From NCBI GenBank assembly GCA_039621445.1, contig CP154955.1, positions 55,681,341-55,745,340 of the forward strand: DNA of 64,000 bases. Direction: 5' to 3'. The translations under genes and the position numbers were made by a program. The DNA comes from Euglena gracilis. Taxonomy: Eukaryota; Euglenida; Euglenophyceae; Euglenales. This document shows, in pieces, positions 31,286 to 42,118 of the stretch (positions are counted from its first letter, which is position 1; each line of letters starts with the position of its first letter). A model generated the notes under the pieces. The model searched no databases. It saw nothing but the letters and a program-made list of their open reading frames with translations, and was not told where the DNA came from.

Positions 31286-31367
31286 AAGCAGAGACACTGG
31301 GTCGCTGCTATCACCTGCTGTCCCTTGTGCCTCCGCAGGGGGAAGCCACTCCCGCTCTGTGGGCAGC
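31286..31367 (+). CDS. Gene 2 candidate exon between V and G
   Basis: A C-run followed by AG forms the acceptor; donor CAGC/GTGCGG. Phase 0 in and 1 out, fitting V before and G (from 32379) after. Encodes KQRHWVAAITCCPLCLRRGK, with a CC..C cluster. Another frame is open too, so this is a phase-based call only. Confidence 0.35.
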
Positions 31368-31582
31368 GTGCGGAGCAGACCACTGTTTGGCAAAGTCTTT
31401 TGTTCTTTCTTGTGGATGAGCCGCAGTGCTATCCTCGGAGATTCTTGGTGATTCGGACGCCCCCTCCGCGCTCACTTACTAACTGCCCCGAATATTAATT
31501 CCCGAGAAGAAGTAACCACGCACAAGGTGTCCTCAAGTTCCCGACCAAGCGACTTTCCCTCTCCAAGCAGGCACATGCCACT

Positions 31583-32054
31583 TAACCTCCCCCCCAAATA
31601 TAAGAAACCCCTTGCCATAAGAAACCCCACAAGTATAAGAAACCCTTTGGCCAATTTTCAGCCGACATCCAAATATAAGAAACCCCCGAAAGTAAGAAAC
31701 CCCTAAGCTGTTGGACGCTAATCCATATATAAGAAACCCCTCATCCCTTGCGAATTTTTATTTTACCGACATCACTCCCAGATTCAGAAATAATACCACT
31801 TTCTTCTGGACTGATGGAATGATCCAATTCAGCATAAACACGCTCCAGGGCCTCAGAAGCCATCAGACATGAAGAAAATCCTACACGCCGCGGTCACATG
31901 TAATTAATTACATTAAGGAACCGAAGGAAGAAAAAGTTCCATTTATAAGAAACCCTTGGGGACTGGCTTCGTCACCCAAATATAAGAAACCCTCTTGGTC
32001 AATCGGCCGACACCCAAATATAAGAAACGGGTTTCTTATATTTGGGGGGGGGTT
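31583..32054 (+). mobile_element. C/G-capped element, AAATATAAGAAACC family
   Basis: Ends TTAACC-C run-AAATATAAGAAACC and GGTTTCTTATATTTGGGGGG-GGTTA. Besides the ends, at least seven inner copies of ATATAAGAAACCC are spaced 25-60 bases apart; the right end is a tight palindrome AAGAAACGGGTTTCTT. Non-coding. Confidence 0.85.
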
Positions 32055-32203
32055 ATACTGTTTTAAAGCTTTTTGTCTTGACAAGGACAAGGACAAAAAC
32101 ACAAAAAAGAGGAGAATTTCATTGAACAGTCTCACACGTGCACACCTAAAATTAGGTTTTAGAATCTTCTGAGCGTCAATATAGTCCAAAACCGAGAGTG
32201 CGA

Positions 32204-32314
32204 ATAACAGCCCCCCCCCCCAAATAACAACCCCCCCCCTTGGGGCCCCAGTTCGGGTGCCCAAATAACACACCGGGGGGGTGTGTTATTTGGGGGGGGG
32301 TTTAATAGCCCCAT
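32204..32314 (+). mobile_element. C/G-capped element, AAATAACA family, short copy
   Basis: AATAACAG-C run-AAATAACA on the left, TGTTATTTGGGGGG on the right, with GGGCCCCAGTTCGGGTGCCC-like centre shared with 34041-34236. Confidence 0.75.
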
Positions 32315-32378
32315 GGGGATATTCTTCGGAGGGGCTTATGTCAAGTAATCCTGCACACTTCCTGCACACCGTATGCAG

Positions 32379-32606
32379 CCGCAACGTCCGCATTTTTAAG
32401 CGATACCGGTTCCGAAGCAATAATGGCGTGGTCGGCGTGGGTCTCCCACTTCTTGTTATGCCGGTTGCAAAACCGTGGTCTGGGGTGGGTCTATGCCGAC
32501 ACGGACGAGGAAGCCTACCTGGGGAAGTACGCCGCGGCCAAGGTGGTGGCGACCCGCAAGAAGGGCGGCTGGGATTGCCTCCGGCACTTGGAGATCCTGG
32601 TGGCCG
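32379..32606 (+). CDS. Gene 2 exon G (unit 1): KKGGWDCLRH core
   Basis: Encodes YADTDEEAYLGKYAAAKVVA followed by TRKKGGWDCLRHLEILVAG, ending at donor GCCG/GTGTGG in phase 1; exon L then continues G-ALLQF. This is the most diagnostic segment: 'Y.DE..Y..Y..S.F..T.KKGGWDCLRHYEIL.NG' is, from memory, the signature of a glycosyltransferase-like family of bacteria and large DNA viruses. Start 32379 (after GTATGCAG) is phase 1; 32401 is an alternative. The catalytic role is inferred from the family, not from an assignable active site. Confidence 0.85.
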
Positions 32607-32819
32607 GTGTGGGTTTGTTTGTCTCTGCACAATTGCCACTCCACATTTGTTAAAGGCAACATGTAAAAAATAAATTGGCAGTTTTTTTCTGTAAAAAAGC
32701 AATTTCATGAATGCGACTGATTTTTTTTGCGTTTTTTCGGCATCAGAAGAAACGTTGTCAAAATTTTTCGAACCTACCAAAGAGGGGAGGTGGGGGTCCA
32801 GATACATGTCTGGACCTTC

Positions 32820-33620
32820 TCCTACCACCTAACCAACCCGGGGGGGTATTGGGACCCCCCCCCCCACTACCTAAACCTGAATAGAACCCCCCCCCCCCCC
32901 AGGGCTGAACGGGAATCGGCCGAACAGCTAGAGTGGTGGGTGGGGGGGGGTCGACCACCCACACCCCCTGCATGGTGGGGGGGTCCACCCCCCCACCACC
33001 TCTTCCCATTGTTCTGGCGGCACCAATTTTTGGACCCCAAAATTTTTTCCCTGGCACCAAAGGCGCTGGGTGTATTTTGGACCCATTTTGGGACCCATAT
33101 AGGGGGTCCCCCCCCAAAACCCCCCAACCCCCCATTTTTTCACACCTTGCAAAATTTCTATTGCAAAATTGCAACATGTTCTCAAAATTTTTATTTTGAG
33201 AGGTTTTTGAAGCAAAAAATGCTGTTAAAAATCCAAAAAAAATCTAAGAGAAAAAATGTCAGTAAAATTTGACTGTGCCAAAGTTTGGTCCAATTTTTTG
33301 ACCTTCATTGTTTTCACCCCCCCCCCTAAAAACTACCAATTTTTGAACCTCCAATTCTGAGTTTTTTTTTTGTGAAAAATGTGGTTTTCCATCAAAAAAT
33401 CATGTATTGGGTTCATTTTCAAAAAAAAATTCAAAATTTTTCCCCGGCCAACATCCCCGTTTTCCAATAATTGGTGAAAATGCTGTGGTGGGTGGGGGGT
33501 TGACCCCCCCCCCCACCAAGCTTTCCCGTTCTGCTCCCCCCCCGAGTAATGTCCCCCCCGAATTGAAGCCCCCCCCCAAATTTTTAACCATTGGTCCGAA
33601 TGGAAGCCCCCCTTTACACA
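32820..33620. other. Intron with multiple C/G runs
   Basis: Repeated blocks of C-run, GGTGGGGGGGTC(G/C)ACC and CCCCACCA, plus AT-rich filler. They look like eroded capped elements; boundaries could not be fixed. No exon. Confidence 0.5.
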
Positions 33621-33793
33621 CAGTGTACAAGGTAGGGACATCCCTGGGGGATTAAAAGAAATAAACAATTATTTATTTTTGCTACCCCCCCCCAGGGAAG
33701 TACTTAAAATACTCTCCCAAAAATGGCCCAAGGGGGCAACACCAATGACACCATCAACTGTTTTCGACCTCAAACACCAGACCAAGGAATACA

Positions 33794-34024
33794 ATGGTCT
33801 CTGCTTGGCTTAATTCTCTCAAGCTTCTTGAACAACAACATTTCAGGTTTGTGGATGAACCTGATTCGGGAGGGGGTGATGTCTGTGATTTTTCTGCAAT
33901 TTCTGCAACATCCCGCAATTTCCACAATTTCCTGCATTTTTTCCAAAAAGTTTCCAGATTAAAAGAGTATGTATGTGATGGTGTGCAGTGCTTCGCCGTT
34001 GCACGTTGCTTTATGGCTCTGTAG
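33794..34024 (+). CDS. Candidate open frame in intron, unrecognised
   Basis: A 76-codon frame: SAWLNSLKLLEQQHFRFVDE, DVCDFSAISATSRNFHNFLH, then to a TAG. A second frame (33723-33962) is also open. An AACATTTCAG acceptor lies inside. It ends at the next element. Low confidence. Confidence 0.25.
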   Translation: MVSAWLNSLKLLEQQHFRFVDEPDSGGGDVCDFSAISATSRNFHNFLHFFQKVSRLKEYVCDGVQCFAVARCFMAL

Positions 34025-34040
34025 CAAGTTGCAATTGATG

Positions 34041-34236
34041 TAACCCCCCCCCCCAAATAACCCCCCCCAAATAACACCCCCTCCTCGGGGGCCGATTTCG
34101 AGCGCCCAAATAACACCCCCCTGTTTTCCTTTGGTTTTCCATGTAAAAATAACATCCCCCCAAATAACACCCCCCCCCCTGGGCCCCAGTTCGGGTGCCC
34201 AAATAGCACACCGGGGGTGTGCTATTTGGGGGGTTA
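34041..34236 (+). mobile_element. C/G-capped element, AAATAACA family, longer copy
   Basis: TAACC-C run-AAATAACC at the left, GTGCTATTTGGGGGG-TTA at the right, several inner AAATAACACCCCC repeats, and the shared CCCCAGTTCGGGTGCCCAAA centre also present at 32204-32314. Confidence 0.8.
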
Positions 34237-34890
34237 TTTTTGGGGTCAGGGGTGTACAAATATGTCGGCAACTTGGTGTTCGCACTTTTGGGAACTTCCT
34301 CATTCCAAAAATGCCACTCCATGCCTGAACATCATGCAGAATCGAGGTGCCGAAAATTGGCCCTCTTCAGGACAAAAGTTTAGGCCGGAAGTCAGGGTCG
34401 CATTTTTAGAAACTTTTTGGGTTGCTCTTTTGATGGAATTTTACCGAAATTCGGCTTAAATTCTTCTCAGCTCGCTCTGAAATGCGGTACAAATTCTCCC
34501 TAAAAATCCTGAACAGGGGCACCCTCCAGGAATCCTGTTGGAACCCTCACCCTATCCCCAACAATAGTCCCGAATTTCCCCTGAGGTCGGACTCGGGAGC
34601 CTTATGCCCCCCACCCCCTAGAGCTGCTTAATGGCCCCCCTGGAGGGCATTTAGCATCCAGTTGCCGTTTTATTATTTTTTAAAACCAAAGACGCTTAAA
34701 GGCCCTTAGGCAAATAATTTCGGTCAAGGGCTGGTCCACGTTCGAAAGGGGGATTCAAAGTCAAAGAGCTCAAATCAAAAAGTCAAAGAGCTCGTTTTTT
34801 TTTTTAACTCAAGATGTTAGAAATATCCCCTTGTGTCGGCCTTATCTTCCCAAGAAGTTTCGAGTTTTTGACCAGTCTTTTTTCCTGTGA

Positions 34891-35136
34891 ATGTTGAATG
34901 TGCAGTACAGCAGATGCTTTATTTTGTTTAAGTCATCGCAGGCAATTTCAAACTGCAGATGTCCTCATTGTCCTATTCTGCCTATGTTGGTTTTCAAACA
35001 TGTAACAATGGCAAAAGTAAAAAATGCAAAGGACCAAATAAGTCTTCCAGCTATTGTAAAAACAAGAAAAAAACCAGGTAAATCATGGGAATTACGGAAG
35101 TTTGCGGAAGAATTGCTATCGAGATTCAAAAGCTAG
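34891..35136 (+). CDS. Candidate small basic protein in intron
   Basis: An ATG-initiated 81-codon frame ending at TAG. The second half (MAKVKNAKDQISLPAIVKTR, SWELRKFAEELLSRFKS) is convincingly protein-like and very basic; the first part holds CRCPHC. Internal splice signals (TCATCGCAG at 34941, AAACCAG/GTAAAT at 35077) could instead make it an exon. AT-rich codon use differs from gene 2. Family unknown. Confidence 0.4.
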   Translation: MLNVQYSRCFILFKSSQAISNCRCPHCPILPMLVFKHVTMAKVKNAKDQISLPAIVKTRKKPGKSWELRKFAEELLSRFKS

Positions 35137-35214
35137 CAATGTATTCAACTTACAGAATACTTCGCATTTTGACGCAAATTTTTCACTGGAGACCGGAGCT
35201 TTTGTGCTTTATTT

Positions 35215-35425
35215 CATACCTTTTTTGACGCCTTTTTAAATACCTTTTTTTAAATACTTTTTAATACCTTTTGAAATACCTTTCTAATACCATTTCTAAT
35301 ACCTTTTTAACACCTTTTCCAATGCCTGTTTTACTACCTTTTTCAATACCTTTTTCAATATCTTTTCAATACCTTTTTCAACGCTTTTTTCGATACCTTT
35401 TTGATACCTTTTTCGATGTCATACA
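35215..35425. repeat. AATACCTTTTT tandem array ahead of exon L
   Basis: About 17 degenerate copies of an 11-12 base pyrimidine-rich unit end 30 bases before the acceptor of exon L and provide its polypyrimidine tract. Confidence 0.85.
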
Positions 35426-35455
35426 GGTGTGCTCCGATCCCCCCCTGGTCTGCAG

Positions 35456-35595
35456 GCGCACTGCTACAGTTCCACAATGCGGCGGCGCTGGACCCCCTGA
35501 CGCTGTTCCACTACCCGAAGGAGTGTCTGGCGGAGATGGCAGACGCCCAGGGCTGGCCGGGAGGTCTGGACCGGAGCTTATTGGGAAGCCATACT
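35456..35595 (+). CDS. Gene 2 exon L (unit 1)
   Basis: Acceptor CCCCTGGTCTGCAG, phase 1, continuing exon G as LVAG-ALLQF. Encodes AALDPLTLFHYPKECLAEMA then DAQGWPGG. Donor either GGGAG/GTCTGG (35563, phase 1) or CATACT/GTCCCC (35595, phase 0, which fits exon S and the donor position of both other L exons). Corresponds to 'GCIPYF....P..T....PKEL'. Confidence 0.75.
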
Positions 35596-36039
35596 GTCCC
35601 CCCCCCCCCCCGCCCGCCCCCCTGCCACCCCGACAGACATTGCGGGTATATTTTTGTGTGTTTTTTTTTGAGTTGCTGAAGGCTGCCACTTGAATGTTAT
35701 GCCTGCAACGTTCAATGACGCACGCATCTATCAAGTGACACCCAACAATACAAGAGATTGGCAGCCATATCGTTCTAATTTATATACCGTATATAGGTGC
35801 CATGAATTATGCCCTGGGTGCCATGGGTCGTGCTTGGGATGTGTTTGTGTGTGTGTGCGCGCGCGTGTGTTCGTGTGCGTTTCGCACACACAGCCGGGGT
35901 TGCTGCAGGATTGGGTTTGGGTCAGGGGCCATTTCGCCAGCGGTTGGCTGGATGCTACCTTCATTCCAGTTCATCCCCGTTCGGACCGCAGCTTTCTCCC
36001 TCAGTGTTCATTTGACCCGGGGAGGGGGGGCCCCCGCAG

Positions 36040-36209
36040 CCCCGGGTCCAACACGCGGCCACGCGCCGGCCCGGCCGTGGGTCCCCGGGGCCGCCGGCCT
36101 GCCGTGCCTGGGCGGCGGCACTGCCCGCGGCGGCCTACGAGGCGTTCCGGGCGGAGGCGTGGGCGTTCTTCACCGCCCACCTGACGTGTGGCCGGGGCGG
36201 CCTTTGCAG
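36040..36209 (+). CDS. Gene 2 exon S (unit 1)
   Basis: Acceptor GGGCCCCCGCAG, donor TTTGCAG/GTCGTG, phase 0 in, 2 out; both fit the neighbours. The end reads WAAALPAAAYEAFRAEAWAF then FTAHLTC, matching 'Y..(Y/F)R.E...Y...HLTT' of the recalled family. The first 25 codons are R/P-rich and may be low-complexity insertion. Confidence 0.65.
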
Positions 36210-37352
36210 GTCGTGCGCTGCCCCAGTCTGTGCCCTAACTGCGGAACTCACCAGAAGGCAGGCTGGGAAATGTGTTGCACATTTTATCGTATTTTATTGT
36301 GTATTTTTCTGCATTGTACATTCTCCGCCTTTTTTTTAAAGTATGTTGCAGTATTATTATTGTTATTTTGCATTTTTTTCAGATTGTAAAAAAAAGTTTT
36401 TTTTTGTACAGATAACGACAAGGAATATATTTCATTGCCTGCTGAGTTGTTTTTTTTTTGTGTGATTCTGGCTTTGTTGCTGCCAGCATCACCAGAACCG
36501 TCAGGAATCTTACACCCCTGGTCACATCTCGGGGTGCGATCCTCCTTGGCGATTCTCCCCCCTGCAGAATGATAAAGTTCGTAAAATAGAGATGGAACTA
36601 GTAGGAACCCCAGACTCTGAACACTCTTAGATTCAAGTTTCAGGACACAGATTGCAGTATTTGCCATTCAGACAAGTTCATGTGCTCAAACAAATTTGAC
36701 CTGCAGTTGCCAGCAGGATTCCTCCAGCCAGCTGTGGCCAAACAGCCACCCAAACGTCCCACACCCGCTCCACATTGGCACGCGCCACTTGCTTCATGAA
36801 TGGCATCCTTGTGATGTATAATAACTATATATAATTATTATCATTATTATATATTGTAATTATATATAATATATTATAATATATAATATAATAATTATTA
36901 TTATTATTATTATTTAAGCTATTATGAATGTAATAACTATATATATTATTATATATTTGAAATATATATATTTTTATATAGTCCTGGACGAACTACCAAC
37001 CTGAGACTTGCATCCCCCCCCCGTTTTCTTGTTGAAAACGTATGCGCCAACCCCCACCCCAATTGTATACCCCCCCCCCCCCGCTCCTCGCTGGCAAATC
37101 AGATCCTATTGAACCCCAAGGGGGCAAAGATGGAGGGGTATAGCAAGATAATTATATATGTTATTATATATAATATATATATATAATATATATAATTATG
37201 TATAATATAGTTATGTATAATATATGTTACATATAATACATATAATATATAATTGATATGTACGTACATATATACGTACATATACATGTGCATATATATG
37301 TGTGTGTATTAGCTACTGGATTATATTCGGGGATTAAGCGGTTCACGTCCAG
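36210..37352. repeat. Intron with AT microsatellites
   Basis: AT-rich arrays (ATAT, TTATTA) at 36820-36980 and 37140-37310; C runs at 37013-37082. No exon. Confidence 0.7.
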
Positions 37353-37506
37353 CACTGCACAACCCGAACTCGAGCCCAACTCGGGGCACCCGGGGTCCCA
37401 GCGTGCGTCCCAATACCGTCCCTGGGATGACTCGCTGGTCCGCTTCATGATGCTGGCAATGGAGTTTGCTGCGGGCAAGCACTTCGCGTGCCCTGAGCGT
37501 TTTCCT
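37353..37506 (+). CDS. Gene 2 exon W (unit 1)
   Basis: Acceptor GGTTCACGTCCAG, phase 2 as required by exon S; donor TTTCCT/GTTGCA, phase 0. Encodes RPWDDSLVRFMMLAMEFAAG and KHFACPERFP. Comparable to LTCSEMARFMVRM at 51404 and to the recalled 'LTT..MA.Y.L' helix. Confidence 0.6.
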
Positions 37507-37864
37507 GTTGCAATCCATGCCGGTTTGCATTGCTTTTTAGGTTGGCCTTTGGCACATTCATAAGCCCTCTAGGGCGCAACCTTGCTTCCCCTCTTTTCCA
37601 TGTTTTTAATATCTTGTTTTGGATGAAAGGAGTTCGAAATGATAAAAGTATTGCTTATAAAAAGCGTGATTCACCCTTCTCCAAAATTTTAACGCTATGC
37701 TTATTTCCTATTTTTTTTTGCATTTATTTGTGGTATTTTGTGTGGCCTCTGCCTGGTTTATCACACACATTCACACACCCACCCACACACACAGACACAC
37801 CCACTCAATGCACACGCAACAGACACATACTCGCAACAGACACACAAACAAGACAGATACACAG

Positions 37865-37948
37865 CCCATGGGCCTGGTGCTTGCCTGCTCACCCGACCCC
37901 TGTGAGGAGGGGCCGGTGCTGTTCCTGGACCACCACGTCGTGCGGCAG
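37865..37948 (+). CDS. Gene 2 exon I, first part (unit 1)
   Basis: The acceptor GACAGATACACAG ends a CA-rich tract. Phase 0. Encodes MGLVLACSPDPCEEGPVLFL then DHHVVRQ before donor CGGCAG/GTGAAC; the frame stays open to a TGA at 38033. VLFLD matches ILFLD of exon I. An in-frame ATG begins the segment, so it could also be a gene start. The phase does not match exon H unless H starts at 38178. Confidence 0.6.
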
Positions 37949-38202
37949 GTGAACTACCAGGCCAACGCCGTGTTCGCCGGCCTGCCCAAGGCTGGCCCTG
38001 CTGCGGCTGTGAGGCCCATCCGCCGCTTTTGAGTGTTCCTGAGAAGTGGCGTGGAGGTGCCCCCCTTGTGGCACACCTTGGCCTGTGAATTCTACTACCT
38101 CCACGTGCTTCTTTGCTTTGGGGAGTATCGGGTTTCCCCGTGTGGGTTTTAGGACTATATGGTGCACTGGAAGTCAGTCACTTCCAGGTAGGGTGGAGCC
38201 AG

Positions 38203-38280
38203 CCTTTGACCCACGGGCTGTGCTTGGGCCCAACCTTGACGTGTGGCGGGAACCCACGTACATGTACGCCGACTGGAATG
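38203..38280 (+). CDS. Gene 2 exon H (unit 1)
   Basis: 78 bases ending at AATG/GTATGT in phase 1. Encodes LGPNLDVWREPTYMYADW-N. Same length and near-identical residues as gene 1 exon H. Alternative acceptors at 38178 (phase 0) and 38188 (phase 1) lengthen it by a few codons in frame. Continues into exon K. Confidence 0.75.
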
Positions 38281-39026
38281 GTATGTGTGTGGAGTGGTGG
38301 TCTGGTATGTGGTGTGGCAGCGATAATACGCGCGCAGTGGTCAGTGTACGTGTCTGGAAGCCATCAGTATGCCGACATCCTGTCATGAAGGAAAACCTAT
38401 TCCTCGTCCGCCACATACCCTTGTGCAACAAACCGCAGCAGCACCGTCCACACCCTCTGCACGTGCGTGCTTCTGCATGACAATGACACCGCTGGGCCAC
38501 GGCTACACTTGCGTGACCTCGTGGTCTCGTTTGTTCTGTCTCTCTGTCAGGATGAACGTTCTGTTGGTTATTTTCTTTGTGGACCTCAATTAAACCGCTA
38601 ATGTGCGCGCCGTGTGACATCCATGCTGGTAATGAAGGATGAAAAGCAGCCCGACTTTCTGGGCGTCCTCGTCAGCAAGTTGTTTGCTATTTCACCATCT
38701 TCTGCAAGTGGGTGTCTTTGGTTTGGTTCCTTTCCTTTTGTTTTCTTAAACTTTCACTTCGACTTCTGCAGGCAGAAGAAGTTGGGCCGGATGTGGTTTC
38801 ATGAATAAACGAGGCATAACCCAAAATCTCGCCCAATCAGGCATGATTGCAATACAACTACACGGACAAACACAAGAACAAAGGTTCCTCAACTCATATT
38901 AAACCTCTCAATGGAACTCCAAATGACACCTATAGTCGTTTCCAGCCACTTACCCTACCAAACCGATGGCCCTCCAGCTTTTGCTGCATCAAAGTATGTC
39001 TTGGTGGTTGAAGCTTGTCCTGGTTT
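38281..39026. other. Intron, nothing recognised
   Basis: No element with defined ends and no additional exon supported. Confidence 0.45.
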
Positions 39027-39082
39027 CTGCAGTATTTGCCTGCAGTATTTGCCTGCAGTATTTGCCTGCAGTATTTGTCTGC
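39027..39082. repeat. 13-bp tandem repeat
   Basis: Four copies of CTGCAGTATTTGC. Confidence 0.9.
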
Positions 39083-39189
39083 CATGTCGGTGGCCTGCTT
39101 TTCGCCAATTCTGGGGGTTCAGGGTTTTCTAGGTGCATATGCCCAGGCAGGCACCACCCCCTTGGGGTCAGGGTATTAAGTGAGCCCAC

Positions 39190-39432
39190 CTCCCCAAATA
39201 TCGGCAGCCGCTTGCTTACGTTTGGATTTCCGAAAATCGACCTCAGGGGTTGCTTATATTTGGGGGCTGCTTATGTTTGGAACTTGCTGATTGCTGCTGT
39301 TTTTACGTCGGTCTGACGAAACGTTCAGTCAAGGGTTGTTCATATTAGGGTGGCGGCCAAAAATCGGCCAAAGAGCTGCTATCATTGGGGGTTGTTTGCA
39401 GAGGAGGGTTGCTTACACTTGGGGGGGTTTAC
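39190..39432 (+). mobile_element. Probable capped element, GCTTATATTTGGGG family
   Basis: Repeated GGTTGCTTA.A(T/C)TTGGGGG blocks, a CCCCAAATAT.GGCAGCCGC left side and a GGGGGGGTTTA right end. Left limit uncertain. Confidence 0.5.
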
Positions 39433-39931
39433 AGGGGGAGAGGACGCCCGAAGCTGTGTCCCAGGCGGTATCGCGTCCAAAACTCTGTTTGGTATTTTTC
39501 GATACGATTTTTTGGGGTCACCATGTGGCTGAATCCCAAAAGGGGTGACCACCAAAGTTGGTATGAGGGATCATTTTCAATCGTGGGATATATTTCTAAT
39601 TAATTGACTCCGGCGGGCCGAGGGGAAGCCCGGGACCCCACCTGGAACCAAACTTTTTTTCTTCCCCGGGGCTTTGCGGCAGAAAAATTCTGTTTTTATC
39701 ATCGGTTTTTTTCAATTTGTTTAAAAAAAATACCCTGAAAACACAATTTTGGGACACTTTTTGAAGCCCCTTAAAATTTTTCGGCGGTTTGCGCTGGGTT
39801 TTTTCGCCGAGGGGGGGTCCCCTCCTGGGGTGAGGGGGTCCAAGACCACTCCCCTCCGCCCTCCACTTTATACCCTGCTTGGGGAGGTTGACCTCGTCTC
39901 AGCTCTGTGTAGTCTGCCCCATCCATCGCAG

Positions 39932-40066
39932 GTGATCACCGGAAGCTATACGGCAACGGCTTTGCGTTTGGCATGTCGCTGGACCCGGCGTTCCGTTCAA
40001 AAGGCATCCCGGATACCGAAGTTGTCCGACGGCTGCGAGCGAAGCACTACAAGCTGGTGGTGTACG
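39932..40066 (+). CDS. Gene 2 exon K (unit 1): LYGNGF motif
   Basis: Acceptor CCCATCCATCGCAG, donor TACG/GTGTGT, 135 bases, phase 1 to 1, the same as gene 1 exon K. Encodes KLYGNGFAFGMSLDPAF and VVRRLRAKHYKLVVYG. The spliced product H-K-F is continuous and in frame. Best copy of the 'LYGNGF' and '(D/K)LVVYGS' segments. Confidence 0.82.
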
Positions 40067-40219
40067 GTGTGTGCATGAATGTGTTTTCATATATGGCAAC
40101 ACAACCATAATGACAATTCAATAATAATTCATGAGTTTCAAAACCCGTCGGAATGCTGTATAACCTCCCCACAGCTTATATCAATATATATGTAGCAAAA
40201 TATGTGTTGCTGTGTATGA

Positions 40220-40633
40220 TAACCCCCCCAAAATAAGACCGGGGGTCCATTTCATGACTCGGTTGCTGGAAAGCCCGAGGGGGGGTCTTATTCATGGGGG
40301 GGGGAGGCCATTTTATGGATTTTTGCTGGAAAAATTTTCAACCCCCCAAAATGTTCAAAAATGCCCCCCAAAATACCAATTTTCGAAAAATTCGGTGCTT
40401 TGCGCCAAACAAATAGGAGAAAATATGCTGAATTGTGTGAAAACTGTCCCAAAATGGCAGATTTACCCCCAAAAATGTCCCATTTTTCAAAAATCTGGCG
40501 CTTCGCACCGGCAGGGGGGTCTTATTTATGGGGGGGTCCATTTCATGGATTTTTGCTCCGACCGGCCAGGGGTGTCTTATTTTTTTGGGGGGGGGGTCCA
40601 TTTTATGGGGGGTCTTATTTTGGGGGGGGGTTG
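40220..40633 (+). mobile_element. C/G-capped element, AAAATAAGACC family
   Basis: TAACCCCCCCAAAATAAGAC at the left and GGTCTTATTTTGGGGGGG at the right. Inner repeats GGGGGTCTTATTTATGGGGG and GTCCATTTCATGGATTTTTG (the latter palindromic). Includes two GGTGCTTTGCGCC-type hairpins. Non-coding. Confidence 0.8.
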
Positions 40634-40686
40634 GGATATACAGCTATATGTATCAAATATAGCTTATGGGCGCTTTACACACACAT

Positions 40687-41007
40687 GGGGGCTTTACATT
40701 TAAAGGTGGTGGACTTAATATTTGGGTGGGTGGCTTTGAGGTTGGGTGTGAAAATCAAGCCTTTTTTGGGTGGCCTCGATGACCTTTGGCGGCCTTCAAC
40801 AGTAGTCAAATGTACCAACATTTCAGTTGGACACTTCCCAGTTTTACCAAAAACACGCCAAACTGTTCCGATGGAGTATTTATTGTGAAAAATTGTAACA
40901 TATGCCCAAGGATTTGCATGCTTTTGGCCTGATTGGCAACCGTGGGGGGATTTATATGGGGGATTTGGGCGACAGAATCAAACCCCTGGGGGGGGGGGCT
41001 TTGTACA
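40687..41007 (+). mobile_element. Probable capped element, GGGGGCTTTACATTT family
   Basis: Begins GGGGGCTTTACATTTAAAGG, ends G run-CTTTGTAC. The stretch 40720-40800 (GGGTGTGAAAATC, TTTTTTGGGTGG, GACCTTTGGCGGCC) recurs inverted inside the spacer of the 20259-21571 pair. Confidence 0.5.
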
Positions 41008-41499
41008 GCGTGGAGCATTAATTTTTTCATACATCGCCTATTGTGTGGGTGCCAAGCCCCAAGACCTCTGCCAGCCCACGAGGTGTGGTGATGGTTGTGC
41101 ACACTGGTGTGGCACTGCCCTGCACAGCAGTGCCCCAGCCAGCTGCTGGCTGCTGCGGCGGACCCTGCAAAACTGAGGCCAGACCTTTGAGAGCTAAATT
41201 TTGCGATTTGTGACCCCTCCCAAAAGCCAGTTCAATTCCCACCCTGGAAAAAGGAAGAGGAGGTCCATAGTTAACCCCAGGTTTGGACGACACGTGGTGG
41301 ATACCCCTGCCAGCTATTTTGTCAATATTTGGGTATCTGGGGTGTTTATTTTTTTGGGGGGGGGGAGTTTATTTCCACAAACTTCAACACATTCTCGAAC
41401 CCCACAGTGCACATCATTCCTTCCTGGCGTTGTCTGCTGCTTCCCTATCTGAGGGGATTTAAGCAAAGCAAAGCACTTCGAATGAGAAAGAAGAATGAA

Positions 41500-41582
41500 G
41501 TGCCGAAAAGAGCCGCATCACGGTTTATGCCGTTTGCTGCATTCGCCCCCGGATTTGGCTTGTGGGCTGGCGCACTGGCTGG
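41500..41582 (+). CDS. Candidate exon resembling P
   Basis: Reads RFMPFAAFAPGFGLWAGALA-G with a phase-2 donor GCTGG/GTCCCA, like P at 29104. It lies between exons K and F, which splice in frame without it, so it is a skipped exon, an alternative exon or chance. Confidence 0.3.
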
Positions 41583-42118
41583 GTCCCATATTGCTTCGCG
41601 CGTGCCGGACCCGACCCTGGGAGAATGACTGACTGGGGTTTTTTGAGAGTGGGAAGTGATGGTCCCCCGGGTTGGTGAGCAGGGCGAGCGGGGTGCTGCC
41701 TGCCCCAGCCAGCGGAAAATATTGATGGAAAAAAGTGGAAAATAATGGCAACAAATAGTTCAGCCGAGGGCTCTCCTGTCAGTAAACGGCCTTGCCCAGG
41801 GAAAATTTGGACTGCTTTCTGACCACGAACTCCCCTCCGGGAGAAGTTCAATTCAGACAGTGCTTTTCTATTTCCACTTGCGGCTGATGGAAAATGAGAG
41901 TATTAACTTTCGCGGTAATCGTACTGTCCAAACCCCATCGTAGTAAAAACACCTCAAAAAAGCCTCAGAGCTTACCCACGAACATGTGTTCTTTCTGGCC
42001 TGCTTTAACCATCGCCATCGTCTATGTTATGCCTCATTTCATGCGCGACTGCGTGGCACCCTGTGGTCATACGCGACCACGCGTGATCCCCATGACCACC
42101 CCTGGCCTTTGGTCGCAG

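Noticed and set aside
31583-32054. CRISPR-like array
   Set aside because: Repeats are short, occur in both orientations and end in a capped palindrome; spacing is irregular and the context is eukaryotic.
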